Source of the DNA: Paenibacillus contaminans
GTDB lineage: Bacteria > Bacillota > Bacilli > Paenibacillales > NBRC-103111
Direction: 5' to 3'
Length of the DNA: 47,887 bases
Assembly (NCBI RefSeq): GCF_003285015.1
Contig: NZ_QMFB01000052.1
Coordinates: 1 to 47,887 of the forward strand
A program made the position numbers and the translations under genes. Position 1 is the first letter of the stretch; the number at the start of each line of letters is the position of its first letter. Below, one piece after another: positions 1 through 8,121 of the stretch. The notes below the pieces were generated by a model. The model was not told the DNA's origin. It did not search any database and saw only the letters and a program-made list of their open reading frames with translations.

Positions 1-7
1 AAAAAAA

Positions 8-56
8 GGTACCCACAGTCTGGACACTTTTTCAAAGTGTCCAGACTGTGGGTACC
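8..56. repeat. perfect 23-bp inverted repeat with 3-nt loop
   Basis: Two perfectly complementary 23-nt arms (8-30 and 34-56), each beginning or ending in a GGTACC site, flank the loop TTC. Seven A residues precede the left arm, so on the minus strand this reads as a very strong hairpin followed by seven T residues. It could be the terminator of a minus-strand gene lying left of the window, or the end of a small palindromic mobile repeat. The partial plus-strand gene that follows begins right at its edge. Confidence 0.75.
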
Positions 57-320
57 AGTGTAGTAACACCTGTACCTTTTAATTCTAAAGAGTATGACGA
101 TATCGCTAGACAGAAGTATAAATGGCTGTACGATATCAATCCAGAATCACAAATCTTCAGATGGATATGCAGAAATCAAATTATGGTTCAAAGAATCAAA
201 AATACAATTAAAGAACATAAAGGTAAAAGAATTTTATGCTTTGCGGGGGCAGACCATAATTATTGTTATTATGATGGATTAGTAGGACTGGATTTAGAAA
301 TCAAATATCCATTAATATAA
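48..320 (+). pseudogene. C-terminal fragment of an unidentified protein
   Basis: The reading frame is open from the left window edge through the hairpin and stops at 318-320. About 88 residues after the hairpin look like the C-terminus of a larger protein: an Arg-Asn followed by a helix, then a strand-like stretch ending GKRILCFAGADHNYCYYD. That layout resembles the end of TraB/DUF5694-like or erythromycin-esterase-like proteins, which is only a tentative resemblance. There is no ribosome binding site before the GTG at 48, which lies inside the inverted repeat, so I infer a truncated remnant or a gene running in from outside the window. A CTAATGGGCAGGA tag follows the stop. Confidence 0.4.
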
Positions 321-423
321 TGGCTGCCTTTGTTCACCTAATGGGCAGGATGCTTCCAATATGTGCTAATATTAAGTCAGCAAGCTGAGAGGCGATACGA
401 TTAATAATCATGGGGGCTGACTG

Positions 424-897
424 GTGGATATTGGACTTTTATCTCGCTGGGAGCAAGAGCATAATGCTTTAAAAAGAACAATCGAGGGATTCTGGAATGC
501 TTTTCGCAGCTGGAAAGTTCAGGACAAGGATACCTATCATGAATTGTTTCTAGGCAAATTGGATGAGGACTTTATTATTATTGATGTGCTATCAATTAGC
601 TTAAAACAATATTATGATCGTCAAGGTGCCGCCGTCTTCTGCTCCCTTCGATTACGTTATCTGCATACGATGATCGGAACGTATGATATGGAATTCTTGT
701 TAGATGGTACAGCAGCAGATGACTACTTATCATTTGAGGATAAAAATGCCCTTCACCGAAAATTAGCTGCTGACAAGCATGCTTTGCGTTTTGCTCGAAA
801 GGCTTTAGTTGAAGGAATCGAAGAGGATACAATTATAAAGATTACAGGGCTAGAACTAGAGTATATTTCTATATTGAAGAGGAAGCTATTCAACTAA
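424..897 (+). CDS. hypothetical protein, 157 aa
   Basis: GTG start with GGGGG at 412-416 about seven bases upstream. I do not recognise the family. The protein is soluble and largely helical, rich in Leu, Lys and Asp, with no signal peptide or membrane segment and no obvious catalytic motif. Codon use looks normal and the frame is intact. The stop codon TAA overlaps the repeated CTAACAGGACACGATAG tag at 894-910, and the GGCTGCCG hairpin follows. A real gene of unknown function is likely. It could be a cassette-like accessory gene, since it stands alone. Confidence 0.6.
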   Translation: MDIGLLSRWEQEHNALKRTIEGFWNAFRSWKVQDKDTYHELFLGKLDEDFIIIDVLSISLKQYYDRQGAAVFCSLRLRYLHTMIGTYDMEFLLDGTAADDYLSFEDKNALHRKLAADKHALRFARKALVEGIEEDTIIKITGLELEYISILKRKLFN

Positions 898-922
898 CAG
901 GACACGATAGCACCATGACATG

Positions 923-945
923 GGCTGCCGGCACAATCGGCAGCC
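923..945 (+). terminator. GGCTGCCG/CGGCAGCC hairpin after the 424-897 gene
   Basis: Eight-base perfect arms (923-930, 938-945) with a 7-nt loop, followed by TGTTCTG rather than a long T run. The same GGCTGCC stem recurs at 10801, 11839, 15005 and 27450, so it belongs to a dispersed family of terminator-like hairpins. Confidence 0.6.
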
Positions 946-1198
946 TGTTCTGATAACGGGCTTAACGCGAACAAAAATAAGCAAGCCAGCCTCACCGCCG
1001 TCCGTCTGATCGCTAGCTACAAGCCATGAACTATAGTTGGCGGACGATTCATGGTTTGTTGACGTAAACAGCAGATCACCGAATTTGTCGGTTCATTTCT
1101 GGCACCGCCAGCAACAAGCGGAGGGAATTGAGGCTGCTAAAGCCATCGAAACGGTGAAAAGCCATTGCTTATTTGAGAAAAGAGAGGAGCCGCGAGCA

Positions 1199-2386
1199 AT
1201 GACAGCAATACATACGGCTACGCTAGGGCTGGCGCTGGAAGGCGGCGGCGCCAAAGGCGCGTATCATATGGGCGTCGTAAAGGCTTACTTGGAATCGGGG
1301 CATACGTTCGGCGCCGTTGCCGGGACATCGATCGGCGCACTGAACGGAGCATTTATCGCCCAAGGCGATTTTGAAGCCGGGTACCGTATGTGGGAGAGCA
1401 TCGACGCCTTGTCTATTTTCGACATTGACGAAGCGGAATATCGTCAACTGCTTCAATGGAATCTAGATAAAAGCACATTGTGGAAGATGGCGGCCAAAAC
1501 GAAAAAGTTCATCGTCAACCGCGGCATGGATACGAGCAAAATCCGCAAATTAATTGCCACTGTAGTCAATGAACGCCTCTTGCGAGATTCGGCAACCGAT
1601 TTCGGCCTTGTGACCGTATCGCTCACGGACCGCTTGCCTCTTGAATTGTTCAAAGAGGACATTCCTCAAGGCCAACTGCTCGACTACCTAATTGCCAGTG
1701 CGTCATTCCCGGGATTCCAGCCGGCCGAAATCGATGACAAGCTTTTTATTGATGGCGGCCTGTACGACAATTGCCCGATCAATATGGTGGCGCGCAAAGG
1801 CTACAAGCACATCGTGGCTGTCAGGACGCTGGGACTGGGCATTACGCGGCAAATCAAATATTCCGGCGTCACTGTGACGGAAATTGTCCCTTCCGAAAAT
1901 TTGGGAGGAATAATGAACTTCAACCGTTTGCTCATTCGCCGCAACTTGCAAATGGGGTACTATGACGCCCAGAGGCATATTCACGGGCTGCTGGGGCTAA
2001 AATACTATTTTTACAGCGAAAGTTTGAATGAACAAAAATGCTTGCACCTCATAAACGCCATCCCCGACAAGACGATCTATTCGCTGGGACGCATGCTCGG
2101 GATCGGCGGTTTGCCGCCGCGGGAGCTGCGGAGCGCGCAAATTGTGGAAAAGCTGACGAAGCGAATGAGGCTTCCGGACAAAGTCTCGATGCAGACATTT
2201 TTGATTCGGTTGGCGGAAACGCTGGCGGAGGCGAAAGGCATGAACAAGTATACCGTGTATACATTCGACGATTTTATTCGCGCCGTGCGGGTCGGTCCTC
2301 TGAAAAATACTGCGGGATTCGGCGTCAGACAAGTGGAAATTTGTATGGCGGCACAAGCGATCTTCGACGCCGTCGGACGGGGGTAG
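1199..2386 (+). CDS. patatin-like phospholipase family protein, 395 aa
   Basis: Serine lipid acyl-hydrolase of the patatin family. The glycine-rich oxyanion loop GGGAKG is at residues 15-20, the nucleophile elbow GTSIG puts the catalytic Ser at 44, and the catalytic Asp lies in DGGLYDN at 185. The Ser-Asp dyad and oxyanion hole are therefore intact, so activity is expected, probably on membrane phospholipids or lipid storage material. No signal peptide is seen, so it is likely cytoplasmic. The ATG at 1199 was chosen because AGAGGAG lies nine bases upstream and the family N-terminus starts here. The frame is open back to 1037 but that start lacks a ribosome binding site. The gene is more GC-rich than the small genes around it and stands alone. 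The C-terminal third (about 195-395) is a helical extension typical of bacterial patatins. Confidence 0.88.
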   Translation: MTAIHTATLGLALEGGGAKGAYHMGVVKAYLESGHTFGAVAGTSIGALNGAFIAQGDFEAGYRMWESIDALSIFDIDEAEYRQLLQWNLDKSTLWKMAAKTKKFIVNRGMDTSKIRKLIATVVNERLLRDSATDFGLVTVSLTDRLPLELFKEDIPQGQLLDYLIASASFPGFQPAEIDDKLFIDGGLYDNCPINMVARKGYKHIVAVRTLGLGITRQIKYSGVTVTEIVPSENLGGIMNFNRLLIRRNLQMGYYDAQRHIHGLLGLKYYFYSESLNEQKCLHLINAIPDKTIYSLGRMLGIGGLPPRELRSAQIVEKLTKRMRLPDKVSMQTFLIRLAETLAEAKGMNKYTVYTFDDFIRAVRVGPLKNTAGFGVRQVEICMAAQAIFDAVGRG

Positions 2387-2480
2387 TTTGCGAGTTTAAG
2401 TTTTATTCAAATTTTACCTAGTGTTTAAGACTACTCGTATGTATAATTATTCCATCAAAATCGAATTGGGGCAATTCGTG

Positions 2481-3338
2481 ATGACAATAGAAAGAGATAT
2501 TCATGACATTGTAAATTCACTTCGAGAAAGCGGCATAATTGATTACAATACAAAGATTCATAATAAGATGAATGGATCCACGGACGGATAGGTGCATATT
2601 CTTACTGTAAATGAGGTACCGCAATACGTACTCAAAATTGATGGTGAACTAAGTATTTCTTTGGTTTCTCAATTATATCAAGCTTATTCTAGGAGCCCTT
2701 TACTTTCCAAGTTGATTTATTCTGACCCTGCAAACACTTTCTTGTTGTATTCGTATGTATCGGGTACAACCCACTATAATCGGGGTTCGAAAGTGGATTG
2801 GATGGCACTTATAGTTAAAGATCTATTAAATCAATACCAAATCGCCCGCCAAACAGAAGGCTGGGGAAGATTAGGACATCTACGTGGTTCCTGGCATGAA
2901 TTTAACGAGCGAAGCTTGGAAGGCGCAAGGAGTAACCTTGGAAGTGTACTGCCAATTGAAGATTATCACCAAGTAAAATCCTTAATCGATGGGATTTCTA
3001 AAGTTGAAGAAAAATACCTACTGCACGGAGATACTGGTGTCCATAATTTTGTGTTTCGCAATAATGAATTAGTTGGTGTCAATGATCCATCACCTATGGT
3101 TGGTCCAGTTATTTATGATTTTACTTACGCATTTTGCTCGTCTCCAGATGATTTAAACCTAGAAACATTGTTTTCCACCTTCGACCTATTAAATGATAAT
3201 ACATTAGAAAGATCCAGGATTATCAAGGAAGTGCTGTTTCAACTATATTGTCGCATCGGTATCTGTGTAAAAGTTCATCTACATGATTTGCATGATTATT
3301 TAAAAGCGTGGGATTACTGGAGACTTTTTCTTACATAG
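2481..3338 (+). pseudogene. APH-family phosphotransferase interrupted by in-frame TAG
   Basis: From ATG 2481 the frame encodes 36 residues ending NGSTDG, then TAG at 2589-2591, then continues in the same frame as VHILTVNEVPQYVLKI from GTG 2592. The two parts together read as one aminoglycoside-phosphotransferase/choline-kinase-fold protein of about 285 residues. The catalytic loop is LHGDTGVHNFVF, and the metal-binding segment GVNDPSPMVGPVIYDF is followed by YAFCSSPDD. The first part supplies the start of the N-lobe and the second part begins exactly at its next strand. No good ribosome binding site precedes GTG 2592, so reinitiation would have to be coupled to the stop. It is either a recent nonsense mutation, a sequencing error or a readthrough gene. 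A CTAATGGGTTACGATAA tag follows the true stop (3344-3360). Confidence 0.75.
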
Positions 3339-3413
3339 TTGCGCTAATGGGTTACGATAACACAATAACCATAGTAACCTTGAGTGAATCTCAGGATAAT
3401 TGGAGTGTTGATA

Positions 3414-5033
3414 ATGACTACCATACCCAACGAATGTCCAAACCGCGTTAACATTATTAATTTTATTCGTGGAGTAGAACCGAGACTGGATATCGATTTG
3501 TTGGAGACGCTACGCGAAGAACTGGCGCTCGTGCGAAAGCACGGGCTGCCGGCAACGTGGCTGATTCAGTACGACGCTTTGATCGACGATGCTTTCGTGG
3601 ACATGCTGAAGCGAGAGACGGATGCCTCGCAGGAGATCGGCGTATGGTTCGAGGTCGTCCAACCTTTAGTAGAAAAAGCCGGAATTGTCTGGAGAGGAAG
3701 ATATCCGTGGGACTGGCATGCCCATGTCGGGTTTTCGATCGGATATACGCCCGAGGAAAGAGAGAGACTGGCTGATGTCTTCATGGAAGCATTCCACGCC
3801 AGGTTCGGCCGTTATCCGAAGTCAGTGGGATCATGGTTTATCGATGCGCATTTACTAGGTTATTTAGCAGAGCGTTACGGCATTACCGCTTCCTGCAATT
3901 GCAAGGATCAATGGGGGACGGACGGCTACACGCTGTGGGGCGGATATTATAATCAGGCATATTACCCTAGCCGGTTCAACGGCTTTATGCCCGCGCAAAC
4001 CGCGGTCAACCAAATCCCTGTACCGGTATTCCGCATGCTCGGAAGCGACCCGATTTATCAATACGAAGCCGCAGATCACGGACATGGACAAACCGTCGTT
4101 ACGTTAGAACCCGTCTATACCGGTAATGAGGGAGGAGGGGGCATTCCCTCGTGGGTACGTTGGTTTTTTGACGTCAGCTTCCGTCCCGCCCAACTGTCGT
4201 TCGGTTATGCGCAAATCGGCCAGGAAAATTCTTTCGGCTGGGAGCGGATTGGCGCGGGATTGACCGATCAAATCGAACTGCTTGCCAAGAAGCATGCCGA
4301 AGGCGCGCTGATTGTCGAAACTCTCGCAGACTCGGGAGCATGGTTCAAAAGCCGGTACTCGCTCACCCCGGCTTCCGCCATTTATGCGCTCGAGGATTGG
4401 AAAGATGAAGGCAGGCAATCGGTCTGGTACTACAACCGCAACTATCGGGTTAATCTGCTCAGGGAAAACAACCATTTTCGCATTAGGGACATTCACATAT
4501 TCGATGAAACGTACGAAGAGCGGTATTTGCGGGATGTATGCGTCACGGAGGATTGCCATTACGACACATTGCCGGTTATGGACGGAGCCCGTTGGAACGA
4601 TTTCCATAACATTACGGGTATCGAGCCTATAGTATACGATCACCTTGGTATCGCAAGTCCGCTTTCAGTAACCTCATTGGAGGTAAATGACGCTGTTCCT
4701 GGAGAGCTCGCAGTAGAGTTGTTTATCGAAGGGGGCAGTAGAATCACGATCAACTGCGCTGAACGAGAGATTTCAGTTCGCACTTCCCTTGAAGACTGGG
4801 GACTTCGTATGACTTGGGGAGACATGGATGATCAGCCTGATGTGCAGCTTGGGGCGGATAGTATCCGTTACCGTTATAATGGTCACTTCTACGTCGTTCG
4901 AATCGAAGGAGCCTATTCGCTAGCGCTTGACCGAAGACTGACAACTAACGATTCACTGGAACCGGCGAACGTAATCTCGATCCGTCCTCTCAATCGGGAA
5001 TTAAAGTGGGAATTGACTTCGACCGAAATTTAA
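3414..5033 (+). CDS. deacetylase/glycosidase-like (beta/alpha-barrel) protein, 539 aa
   Basis: ATG 3414 has GGAG eight bases upstream; the frame is open to GTG 3384, which lacks a site. Residues about 8-330 resemble the NodB polysaccharide-deacetylase / glycoside-hydrolase-57/38 barrel superfamily. They contain an opening strand, a WLIQYD strand, a conserved WHAHVGFSIGYTPEER segment, FGRYPKSVGSWFIDAHLLGYLAERYG (residues split over two strands) and GITASCNC. Residues about 340-539 form a beta-rich C-terminal domain. There is no signal peptide, so action on a cytoplasmic or imported sugar is plausible. The exact activity cannot be named from sequence alone. The gene is GC-richer than its neighbours and monocistronic. 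Confidence 0.6.
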   Translation: MTTIPNECPNRVNIINFIRGVEPRLDIDLLETLREELALVRKHGLPATWLIQYDALIDDAFVDMLKRETDASQEIGVWFEVVQPLVEKAGIVWRGRYPWDWHAHVGFSIGYTPEERERLADVFMEAFHARFGRYPKSVGSWFIDAHLLGYLAERYGITASCNCKDQWGTDGYTLWGGYYNQAYYPSRFNGFMPAQTAVNQIPVPVFRMLGSDPIYQYEAADHGHGQTVVTLEPVYTGNEGGGGIPSWVRWFFDVSFRPAQLSFGYAQIGQENSFGWERIGAGLTDQIELLAKKHAEGALIVETLADSGAWFKSRYSLTPASAIYALEDWKDEGRQSVWYYNRNYRVNLLRENNHFRIRDIHIFDETYEERYLRDVCVTEDCHYDTLPVMDGARWNDFHNITGIEPIVYDHLGIASPLSVTSLEVNDAVPGELAVELFIEGGSRITINCAEREISVRTSLEDWGLRMTWGDMDDQPDVQLGADSIRYRYNGHFYVVRIEGAYSLALDRRLTTNDSLEPANVISIRPLNRELKWELTSTEI

Positions 5034-5268
5034 ACGAAAAGCCCCGGCTCTGCAATCTGAGAGGGATTTTTGCTGCTTCTAAGCGGCCCGAATGGGACAC
5101 GTTATTAAATTGAAGCCTACGAGACTCTCGAGACATTATGGCGATATCGGATGACAAGAATGGGGCGGCTAACTTATTACTAAAGAAGGAAATTGATGTA
5201 TACTAGTAATATCCAATTGTATCTGGACGATGGAAACGGTGTCGGACGACAAGAACATAGCCCGATTC
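5034..5268. other. non-coding spacer, 235 bp
   Basis: No credible gene is seen on either strand. Two similar segments, ATCGGATGACAAGAAT near 5148 and GTCGGACGACAAGAAC near 5241, suggest a decayed short duplication. The spacer leads into a strong terminator hairpin, so it may hold the tail of a lost gene or a small RNA that ends there. Confidence 0.35.
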
Positions 5269-5293
5269 AAACCCGCATAACTTGCGGGTTTTT
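5269..5293 (+). terminator. Rho-independent terminator with no gene in front
   Basis: Perfect nine-base arms AAACCCGCA (5269-5277) and TGCGGGTTT (5283-5291) with a 5-nt loop, then T residues. No coding region precedes it within 230 bases. The GTGCG start of a probable group II intron lies four bases after the T run. Confidence 0.75.
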
Positions 5294-5297
5294 GATT

Positions 5298-5438
5298 GTG
5301 CGACGGGCAGTCGCAACTATAGCTATTAATCGCTATGAGCAGGCCATGAAAGGCAGCGGCTACGTTACCGAGGTAAAGACGAACCGAGAGCCTGGAAGGA
5401 TGCTTTCTCGCGGGTGGAAGTCCCGCCTCTACAGCGCT
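5298..5438 (+). ncRNA. probable group II intron 5' stub (domain I remnant)
   Basis: The segment opens with GTGCG, the conserved 5' boundary of bacterial group II introns. It contains a GCGGGTGGAAGTCCCGCC hairpin at about 5410-5427, the GGTGAAAGTCC-like element common in domain I. It begins just after a terminator T run, which is the established insertion preference of bacterial class C introns. No reverse transcriptase or domain V is present; the stub is cut off where the IS256-like left end begins at 5439. The assignment rests on boundary, position and one motif, so it is tentative. It could be another structured RNA remnant. Confidence 0.4.
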
Positions 5439-5460
5439 GGTGCGAGAAATAGTTTGTGTA
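5439..5460 (+). repeat. IS256-like left terminal inverted repeat
   Basis: The 22-nt sequence pairs with 6279-6301. The inner ten bases AGTTTGTGTA are identical to the complement of the right end, and the outer bases match at GGT and GCG with a one-base offset. This divergence suggests that the element is old or the left end recombined. Confidence 0.55.
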
Positions 5461-5565
5461 CCACAATTTGGAGTATTCACTCCATAAGAAAGGTAGGGTA
5501 TCCTCGGAATCGCCACAATTCCATGAGAGAGGATAGACCCTACCACATGAAAAGTATACCCAAGC

Positions 5566-6198
5566 GGTATCGAGAGCGCGCACGGGTGGAAAGAGCTGCT
5601 CCAAGGGTTGCACCGCCGCGAGGCGACCGAAGTGCTGCTAGGCGTATTCGATGGACTCACCGGACTCGAAGAGGCGTTCCACAGCGTGTACCCGCAAGCG
5701 GATGTTCAGCGCTGCGTGGTGCACAAAATCCGCAATACCTTCTCCAAAATTCGGGTCAAGGATAAAACCGAATTTCTGGGTGACCTCAAGCGGGTTTACT
5801 CCGCCTCGTGCCGAGAAGAGGCGGATCAACAGTTCGCTCAGTTCGCGGCCAAATGGGAGAAGCTATACCCGAAAGAAGTGGCCTCGTGGCGAAATGATCT
5901 ACCGGTGCTCTTGAACTTTTACAAATACCCGGAGGACATTCGTCAGAGTATCTATACGACCAATGCCATCGAGCGGACGGTCAAGGAAATCCGCAAGCGT
6001 CTGTATCCGATGAACAGTATTCCAAACGTACAGGCGGCCGAGAAAATCGTGTACCTTGTCGTCCATGAGTACAATGAGCGCTGGGCGAACCGTATCAACC
6101 GCGGATTTGGCATGGAGAAAGCGAAACAGGAACTGAACAAGATGTATCGGGAACGCTATGAAACCACCAGTCCAAACGAAACGGAAATGGAAATGTAA
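5566..6198 (+). pseudogene. IS256-family (Mutator) transposase, C-terminal half
   Basis: The frame is homologous to IS256-type DDE transposases from GIESAHGWKELLQGL onward, and through FDGLTGLEEAF, YPQADVQRCVVHKIRNT and YTTNAIERTVKEIRKRL to the stop at 6196-6198. These are the second catalytic Asp region (FDGL), the Cys-His region (RCVVHKIRN) and the NAIE Glu region. About 190-200 N-terminal residues, including the DNA-binding part and the first catalytic Asp, are absent, and a stop lies at 5548-5550 just upstream in frame. No start codon with a binding site exists, so the gene is dead. Confidence 0.88.
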
Positions 6199-6278
6199 TC
6201 CAAAATTTCGGTGGGGGTAGCCCCCCTGAGAACCATTTATCATCCATCGTTCCGATGGATAACCTACCTAAAACCAAA

Positions 6279-6301
6279 TACACAAACTTCTTGACGCTAC
6301 C
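6279..6301 (-). repeat. IS256-like right terminal inverted repeat
   Basis: TACACAAACTTC then TTGACGCTACC ends 103 bases after the transposase stop, the place and sequence expected of an IS256-family right end. Two hairpins (GGGGG-TAG-CCCCC near 6213 and ATCCATC-GTTCC-GATGGAT at 6242-6260) lie between the gene and the repeat and may end transcription. Confidence 0.65.
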
Positions 6302-6406
6302 ACGGGCAGAGCTTAGACTTTTATGAAGAAAAGAGGTTATTGTAGTATTATATGTAATTATGGATTGTGAAATAAATGGATTATTTGAAAATGGGGGATT
6401 CAAAAT

Positions 6407-6760
6407 ATGGAACGTAAAATTCAACTAATGGATACCTACGTAAATATCGACCTTGGAAACTCACCCTTTTTAAAATTAGATAAAGGGTTGCAAATTCCAT
6501 ACTCTTCAATCAAGGGAATAACAACAGGTAGACCGATACCAAATGCTTTTAAACTATATGGTGCTTTATTAGGAGAAATGAGAAGTGGGTTATTTAGATC
6601 AAATGGTGGTTATCAACTGCACTTTTTTGAAAATGAGCTTAAAACTCTTCATTTAGATTTGAATAGCTTTCAAGTTGGTAAGTTCAAAATATCAAAGTTG
6701 ATCATTGGTGTTGAAAATCCTGAAGAAATTAGTAAAAATATTTCCGAAAGAGTGAAGTGA
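6407..6760 (+). CDS. hypothetical protein, PH-like fold, 117 aa
   Basis: ATG 6407 is preceded by GGGGGA at suitable distance. The protein has alternating short strands and one final helix (NPEEISKNISERVK), and includes LQIPYSSIKGI and FENELKTLHLDL. This pattern is common in small bacterial PH-like domain proteins, which is an inference from layout only. There is no membrane segment and no signal peptide. The gene is AT-rich, sits directly right of the IS256 remnant, and is followed by the CTAACGGGTACGATAG tag (6788-6803) and a hairpin. Function unknown. Confidence 0.6.
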   Translation: MERKIQLMDTYVNIDLGNSPFLKLDKGLQIPYSSIKGITTGRPIPNAFKLYGALLGEMRSGLFRSNGGYQLHFFENELKTLHLDLNSFQVGKFKISKLIIGVENPEEISKNISERVK

Positions 6761-6806
6761 TAATTTGTTGATGAACTGTTCTTTGAACTAACGGGTACGA
6801 TAGTGG

Positions 6807-6830
6807 GGAGCTTGCTGAGGGGCAAGCTCC
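6807..6830 (+). terminator. hairpin after the 6407-6760 gene
   Basis: GGAGCTTGC (6807-6815) pairs perfectly with GCAAGCTCC (6822-6830) across a 6-nt loop, and TCTTCATT follows. It lies immediately after the repeated CTAACGGG tag. Confidence 0.65.
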
Positions 6831-6905
6831 TCTTCATTCATTAAAGTTACGGGAAGTTTAATACTAAGATAGAAGGGATTTCCTAGGGCTTGCTAAGTGG
6901 AATCT

Positions 6906-6933
6906 AGACCTCCAATTATTTGGGGGTCTTTTT
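6906..6933 (+). terminator. terminator or attenuator before the AraC-GyrI gene
   Basis: AGACCTCCAA (6906-6915) pairs with TTGGGGGTCT (6920-6929) with one G-T wobble, followed by a T run. It lies 90 bases before the TTG start of the regulator and has no gene directly in front, so it could be a leader attenuator or mark the end of a lost transcript. Confidence 0.65.
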
Positions 6934-7023
6934 AATCGAGGGATATCCCCGAAAAAGTGACAATTATTATCAAGACAAACTCAATTGGTTAAATTACTCT
7001 TATGTTAAAGGGGGATTTTATAA

Positions 7024-7911
7024 TTGGGATATTATAGAGTCATTCGAAAAAGTGTTGAATATATTGAGCAAAATCTGTGCGATAAACTATCCTTGGAAAA
7101 CCTAGCCACTTATCACGCTTACTCTCCATATCACTTTTATAGAATATTTCTACACTTAACAGGAATTTCCGTAATGGAGTACATTCGAAAAAGAAGATTG
7201 TCCGAGGCTGCGGATTTATTATTGCAAACGGACATAAAGATTGCCGACCTTGCGATTCAGTTTCAGTATCAGTCACATGAAGCTTTTACGAGAGCTTTTA
7301 AACAATTCTCTGGGCAGAATCCTGGTGATTATAGAAAAAATGGAATCAATATAAAAAAATTCGAACGAATGGGGGAACACGAATTGACTGCTCTTGAGTT
7401 TAAAGGAGAAATAGATTATCTGGAGATACGAATTGTCAAGAAAGACTCATTCAAAGTAATTGGGTATGAGATTGACACGGCTCTAAGCCAAAAAACGATT
7501 CCACAATTTTGGAATGAGTATTTAGAGAATAATTATCCTTGTACCATTCCAAATTGGTCATCAAAAGATTGGGTTGATTTAGGGATTTGTCATAGCTGGA
7601 AGGAAGATGGTAGCTTTAAATATCTTCTCGGAATGGAAGTGACTAGCTTTGAAAATGCCCCCGCTAATAGTGTTTGCCGAGAGTTTCCCTCATTAATTTA
7701 TACCGTTTTCACAACCCCCATAGTTCCTAGAGACGTCTTTGTTTCCTCTATCGGTAAGTCTTGGGAATATATCTTTAAAGAATGGTTTCCAAGATCGGGA
7801 TATGAAATAGCGGAGGGTCCTCAGTTTGAGCTTTATGATGAACGTTGTCAGGCTCATATCGACAGTCAAATTGATATTTATATTCCTATTCGTAAGATAA
7901 TTGTCGGTTAA
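7024..7911 (+). CDS. AraC-family regulator with GyrI-like ligand domain, 295 aa
   Basis: TTG start at 7024 with AAAGGGGG about nine bases upstream. Residues 5-105 form the two-helix-turn-helix AraC DNA-binding domain (IEQNLCDKLSLENLATYHAYS, split here at the first helix; MEYIRKRRLSEAADLLLQT; IADLAIQFQYQSHEAFTRAF). Residues about 125-295 form a GyrI/SOUL-like small-molecule binding domain (LEIRIVKKDSFKVIGYEI to YIPIRK). Rob/BmrR-type proteins of this layout sense hydrophobic drugs or amphipaths and switch on export or modification genes. No exporter is adjacent; a methyltransferase relic follows 25 bases later. A paralogue with the same architecture lies at 10933. Confidence 0.85.
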   Translation: MGYYRVIRKSVEYIEQNLCDKLSLENLATYHAYSPYHFYRIFLHLTGISVMEYIRKRRLSEAADLLLQTDIKIADLAIQFQYQSHEAFTRAFKQFSGQNPGDYRKNGINIKKFERMGEHELTALEFKGEIDYLEIRIVKKDSFKVIGYEIDTALSQKTIPQFWNEYLENNYPCTIPNWSSKDWVDLGICHSWKEDGSFKYLLGMEVTSFENAPANSVCREFPSLIYTVFTTPIVPRDVFVSSIGKSWEYIFKEWFPRSGYEIAEGPQFELYDERCQAHIDSQIDIYIPIRKIIVG

Positions 7912-7935
7912 GATGCTAAATACGCAATTGAGGAA

Positions 7936-8063
7936 GTGAAATTGTGGGGAAAAACTGAGGCGACAAATATACTTAAGGAATGTGGTTTGAGCTCTGGGGT
8001 GACGGCACTCTCGACCTAGGTTGTGGAGATTTGCATTATACTGTTCCTGCTTCTCGATATTGA
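7936..8063 (+). pseudogene. class I SAM methyltransferase remnant, frameshifted
   Basis: GTG 7936 with GAGGAA in front opens a frame reading KLWGKTEATNILKECGLSSG then VTAL, where a CTCTC stretch near 8011 shifts the frame by two. In the other frame it resumes as LDLGCGDLHYTVPASRY and stops at 8061-8063. GxTxLDLGCG is SAM-binding motif I of class I methyltransferases and is preceded by the helix expected in such proteins. Everything after the first motif is missing. I infer a dead stub whose frameshift is a duplicated TC. Confidence 0.6.
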
Positions 8064-8121
8064 ATAATCAACCGGAAAGTTCTAAGTGAAGCAAAGTTGT
8101 ACACGAAAGAGGAGGGTTACT

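Larger units (their letters stand above)
5439..6301 (+). mobile_element. internally deleted IS256-family element
   Basis: The right end carries a typical IS256-family terminal repeat, and its complement, GGTAGCGTCAAGAAG then TTTGTGTA, is partly matched at the left (GGTGCGAGAAATAG then TTTGTGTA at 5439-5460). Both share the outer GGT, the GCG and a ten-base AGTTTGTGTA block. The inside is only about 860 bp, whereas complete members are about 1.3 kb, and the first half of the transposase is missing. The eight bases outside each end (ACAGCGCT and ACGGGCAG) do not match, so no target duplication survives. A long imperfect hairpin (5492-5544) occupies the place of the missing coding part. Confidence 0.7.

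Noticed and set aside
5193..5765. 190-aa frame across terminator, intron stub and IS end
   Set aside because: It crosses three unrelated non-coding structures and is in a different frame from the transposase tail.
6840..7020. Leader before the AraC-GyrI gene as a T-box or riboswitch
   Set aside because: Only one simple terminator hairpin is seen, with no T-box core or other known aptamer motif.
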